Below, piece by piece: positions 61,491 to 64,000 of a DNA stretch of 64,000 bases. Source of the stretch: Epiperipatus broadwayi. Lineage: Eukaryota > Onychophora > Udeonychophora > Euonychophora > Peripatidae. The stretch is taken from NCBI GenBank assembly GCA_028023455.1, contig JAQFVV010006273.1, positions 370,001-434,000 of the forward strand, given 5' to 3'. Position numbers and translations under genes: made by a program. The notes under the pieces were generated by a model. It was not told the DNA's origin, did no database searches, and worked only from the letters and a program-made list of their open reading frames with translations. Position 1 is the stretch's first letter, and every line of letters starts with the position of its first letter.

Positions 61491-62778
61491 TCTGTAATTA
61501 TTACATATACTTTAAAGTAAGTTATTATCTGCAAACAGAAATTTTTTTAAAAAAAATAAGATTTTCCACAAAACATATAAAAATCAGAGAAAAACTGAAT
61601 ATGTATCAGAAAAACAAATCAAATCATTCATATTAAAGTGGAGTTTTATTATAGAGATGGACTTTGGAGTTTCCTTCATCTCTGAAAAATCATGGAACAA
61701 TTTAATAAAAAAAGAAAATATCTCAAACATTGAAAAGACGAACTAAGAGTCCAAGACATAAACAGAAATAAAATTCTAGACTACAGAATCATAAAAAATA
61801 CCAGTTTAATTTAGTAATGGATACACAATATTATAATTTTACTTAATCAAAATCAAGCCTCATATTAGATCATGAATAGTTTAAGTCATTATGTATAGAT
61901 CTATGTTTTAGCAAAAGAATTACAATAAAAAATGTTATTCTAAGTTTCCAAAGAAATTGGATTAGGACTAAGTACTACTTTGACATCACTAATTAAAATA
62001 AAATTAAAGTAAACTTAGAAAAGTGTCATTCACATGAAAAAAAGTGTGGCAACTCTCCATAAAATGGTGCTAAAAGAAGCACTATCTTTTGTTACAAGTC
62101 CAGAGTTGGCAATACAGTAATAGTTAAGAAATCAAATGGTATAATTTATTTGTGCAGTGGTTATTGAGTTACTATGAACAAAAATTTTTAAATAAATGCA
62201 TATTTTCATAATTAATCATATTATGCAAAATTGAATCTGCAATCTGACTACTCATACTGTTCTTTAAGAACATATAACTTACATTGAATATTACTACAAT
62301 CTCTAATATCTTATAGGAAAAGATAAACTTTCTCTTACAAGGAATCATTATGGGTAGTGTTCAGAACCTTACCTATTTTTTCCTCCACAAATAATTCAGG
62401 AATGGAAAAAAAAATTATTCCCATTTCTAATTTATTTTATGTGGATAATTTCGATACACAGTAATCTAGAATGACAGTTAGAATAAAAAATAATCATGAA
62501 TGCTGATCTATTTCAATCATTTTCAGAAAGACATGATACAAGTTTAGAAAAAAATTTAAATCCAGAATTAAAGCAACCAATCATAGATGTAAATCATCTA
62601 TAAACATATATCAGAAATACCTTCAAGTGAGATAAGTATTGTTATTAACATCATTATTAAATGGAATTATATTCAAGTTATGAATAATTAATCAGATCAT
62701 AAAATGTGCTGTTATATTAAAAATGCTTTTTAAGGATTTAATTTCAATTAGGTGGTTGATTTATTATATATTTATTTT
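61491..62778. other. AT-rich DNA, no gene seen
   Basis: Nothing recognised on either strand. Confidence 0.5.
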
Positions 62779-63903
62779 AAAGGTATTGGTTGATTAGACC
62801 TGCACAATGCTTGATGGTGGTGTTTAGATGCTAAAACACATAAAAATGTCATTTACATGGCTCAACTTTTCGTTGTGAAACAATATTATTTTCTAAAATG
62901 GAATAATTACATTTTTAAATTACATTATACATTTCATCACGTGTTGACATTAACAATTTACAAACTAACAGTATTTTCTAAAATTAAATACTTACAGTTT
63001 TAAATTACATTATAAATGTCAGCATGTAGTGCTGGAATATGCTAAGGCTGGAGAATAATGTTTTTGATGAGCCAAAGGATCGTCCAAAAGATGCAGTACT
63101 TTGATCAAACCAACATTACAATTTTCCACAACAATGTGCAATTTTACTTGTCTCGTAACTGCTTTTTATCTGCAAAAAAAGACACTATTATAAACATTCC
63201 GTGCCAACATTCTGCAAAGTATTTGTAAACAATTTATGAACCAAATTATTTTATAAAATGTAAGAATTAAATTTTTCTGAAATTGAATAATTACATTTTT
63301 AAATTACATTATAAATGTCAGTGCATAGCTCTGGAATGTGCAGGTTCTGGGGACTGATGTTTTTGATGATCCAAAGTATCATCCAAAAGATGCAATACTG
63401 TGATCAAACCAAGCTTTTGATTTCCAAAACAACATACAACCTCAGCCATTAAATTTGTCTCATAGCTGTCCTCATGTAAATGTGCCTTTTCACGTGAATT
63501 CTGTAAAATTGTGTTTTTTCCTGCACTTTTGAAATTTTTCAACCTTCCACATTGTGTAGAGAAGTGCAGTGATGGACTTACAATTATTAGTATGTAATAT
63601 TACATCAGGTAGAGTGTAAGATCATTACTTCAAACACAGATTACAAGAGTTATGGTCAGTTGAATTCCATACACCCTTACCTGATACAGTAGTGATCAGT
63701 GAAATGTGCATATTTGCATAGTGTCATGAAGCACATCAGCTGGTCACATTATTTGTAATGCAATATAGGCCTGCAATGGCTAATATGAACATCATTGTTC
63801 TGTAGGCCATAAACTTTGTGCCATATAAATGGTATTTTTATGTGTTTTAGCACATAAACAACACCATCAAGCAGTGTGCATATTTAATTAACCAGTACCA
63901 TTT
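62779..63903. mobile_element. ~1.1 kb element with ~85 bp terminal inverted repeats
   Basis: The left end (62779-62865) has AAAGGTATTGGTTGATTA, CTTGATGGTGGTGTTTA and GCTAAAACACATAAAAATG. The right end (about 63818-63903) has the reverse complements: TTTTTATGTGTTTTAGCACA, AACACCATCAAGCAGTG and TTAATTAACCAGTACCATTT. The interior includes two ~299 bp direct repeats: GATGTTTTTGATGATCCAAA near 63355 and its partner near 63056. A 74-codon minus-strand frame inside has no known domain. No transposase is visible, so this is a non-autonomous element; no TSD could be fixed. Confidence 0.85.
62885..63480. repeat. Two ~299 bp direct repeats inside the 62779 element
   Basis: AAATTACATTATAAATGTCA followed by GCTGGAATATGC / CTCTGGAATGTGC, ATCCAAAAGATGCA-type and TGATCAAACCAA phrases occur at about 62990-63110 and 63300-63410. 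TTTTCTAAAAT-type phrases precede both and appear a third time near 62890. Confidence 0.85.
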
Positions 63904-64000
63904 CAAATAAGTAAATTATACAGTTTATTATAAATATTGAGTGTTAAAGCAAAGATCTTATTTTGGTATTAATGATCAATGCCACAGTAATGTAGGTAAT

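Overview
This is an AT-rich (roughly three quarters A+T by eye) piece of a repeat-laden animal genome. I recognise no host protein-coding exon, rRNA, true tRNA gene, CRISPR array or prokaryotic signal. The contents point to an invertebrate metazoan: RTE-type LINEs with GAT-repeat tails, a Penelope-like remnant, a second LINE lineage, tRNA-derived SINEs, many foldback elements and very long tetranucleotide microsatellites. I cannot name the species from sequence alone.

Layout. 1-7.5 kb: AT-rich DNA with a decayed Penelope-like C-terminus (minus strand, about 3330-4110) and weak tRNA-like pieces. 7.5-9.0 kb: inverted and tandem copies of a ~350 bp repeat (called RepB here). 12.5-14.7 kb: decayed minus-strand RTE (copy 1) interrupted by a RepA foldback with a 14 bp target-site duplication (TSD). 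15.7-20.3 kb: more RepA foldbacks and RepB. 21.5-24.7 kb: RTE copy 2, then a 650 bp GATA/GGTA/GATA microsatellite ending exactly in an RTE 3' tail. 25.7-26.1 kb: a 179 bp tandem duplication. 26.7-29.6 kb: promoter-like CCAAT/TATA block followed by a strongly G-over-C stretch ending at a poly(A) signal, a possible noncoding transcript; 30.7-34.5 kb has the opposite skew.

36.2-37.2 kb: ~0.9 kb palindrome (RepC). 37.6-39.2 kb: remnant of a second, non-RTE LINE. 39.5-45.6 kb: nested complex: an old RTE (copy 4) carries a 3.15 kb younger RTE (copy 3, the best preserved, APE endonuclease plus reverse transcriptase) with a 9 bp TSD, and two SINEs. 47-54 kb: three more SINEs with 13-15 bp TSDs, RTE copy 7 with a foldback (RepE) in it, a 304 bp MITE with an 8 bp TSD, and a duplicated tRNA-like foldback. 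55.4 kb: second promoter-like block. 57.6-60.8 kb: RTE copy 5, minus strand. 62.8-63.9 kb: ~1.1 kb element with ~85 bp terminal inverted repeats.

How the parts relate: every recognisable coding sequence belongs to a retroelement and is broken, so nothing here works as a gene set. The RTE lineage could have mobilised RTE copies; the A-tailed SINEs probably used another LINE. Nesting gives relative ages: copies 1, 4 and 7 are old, copy 3 and several SINEs and foldbacks are younger. The most unusual material is the set of unrelated foldback families, some flanked by TSDs of variable length (8, 10, 11 and 14 bp).
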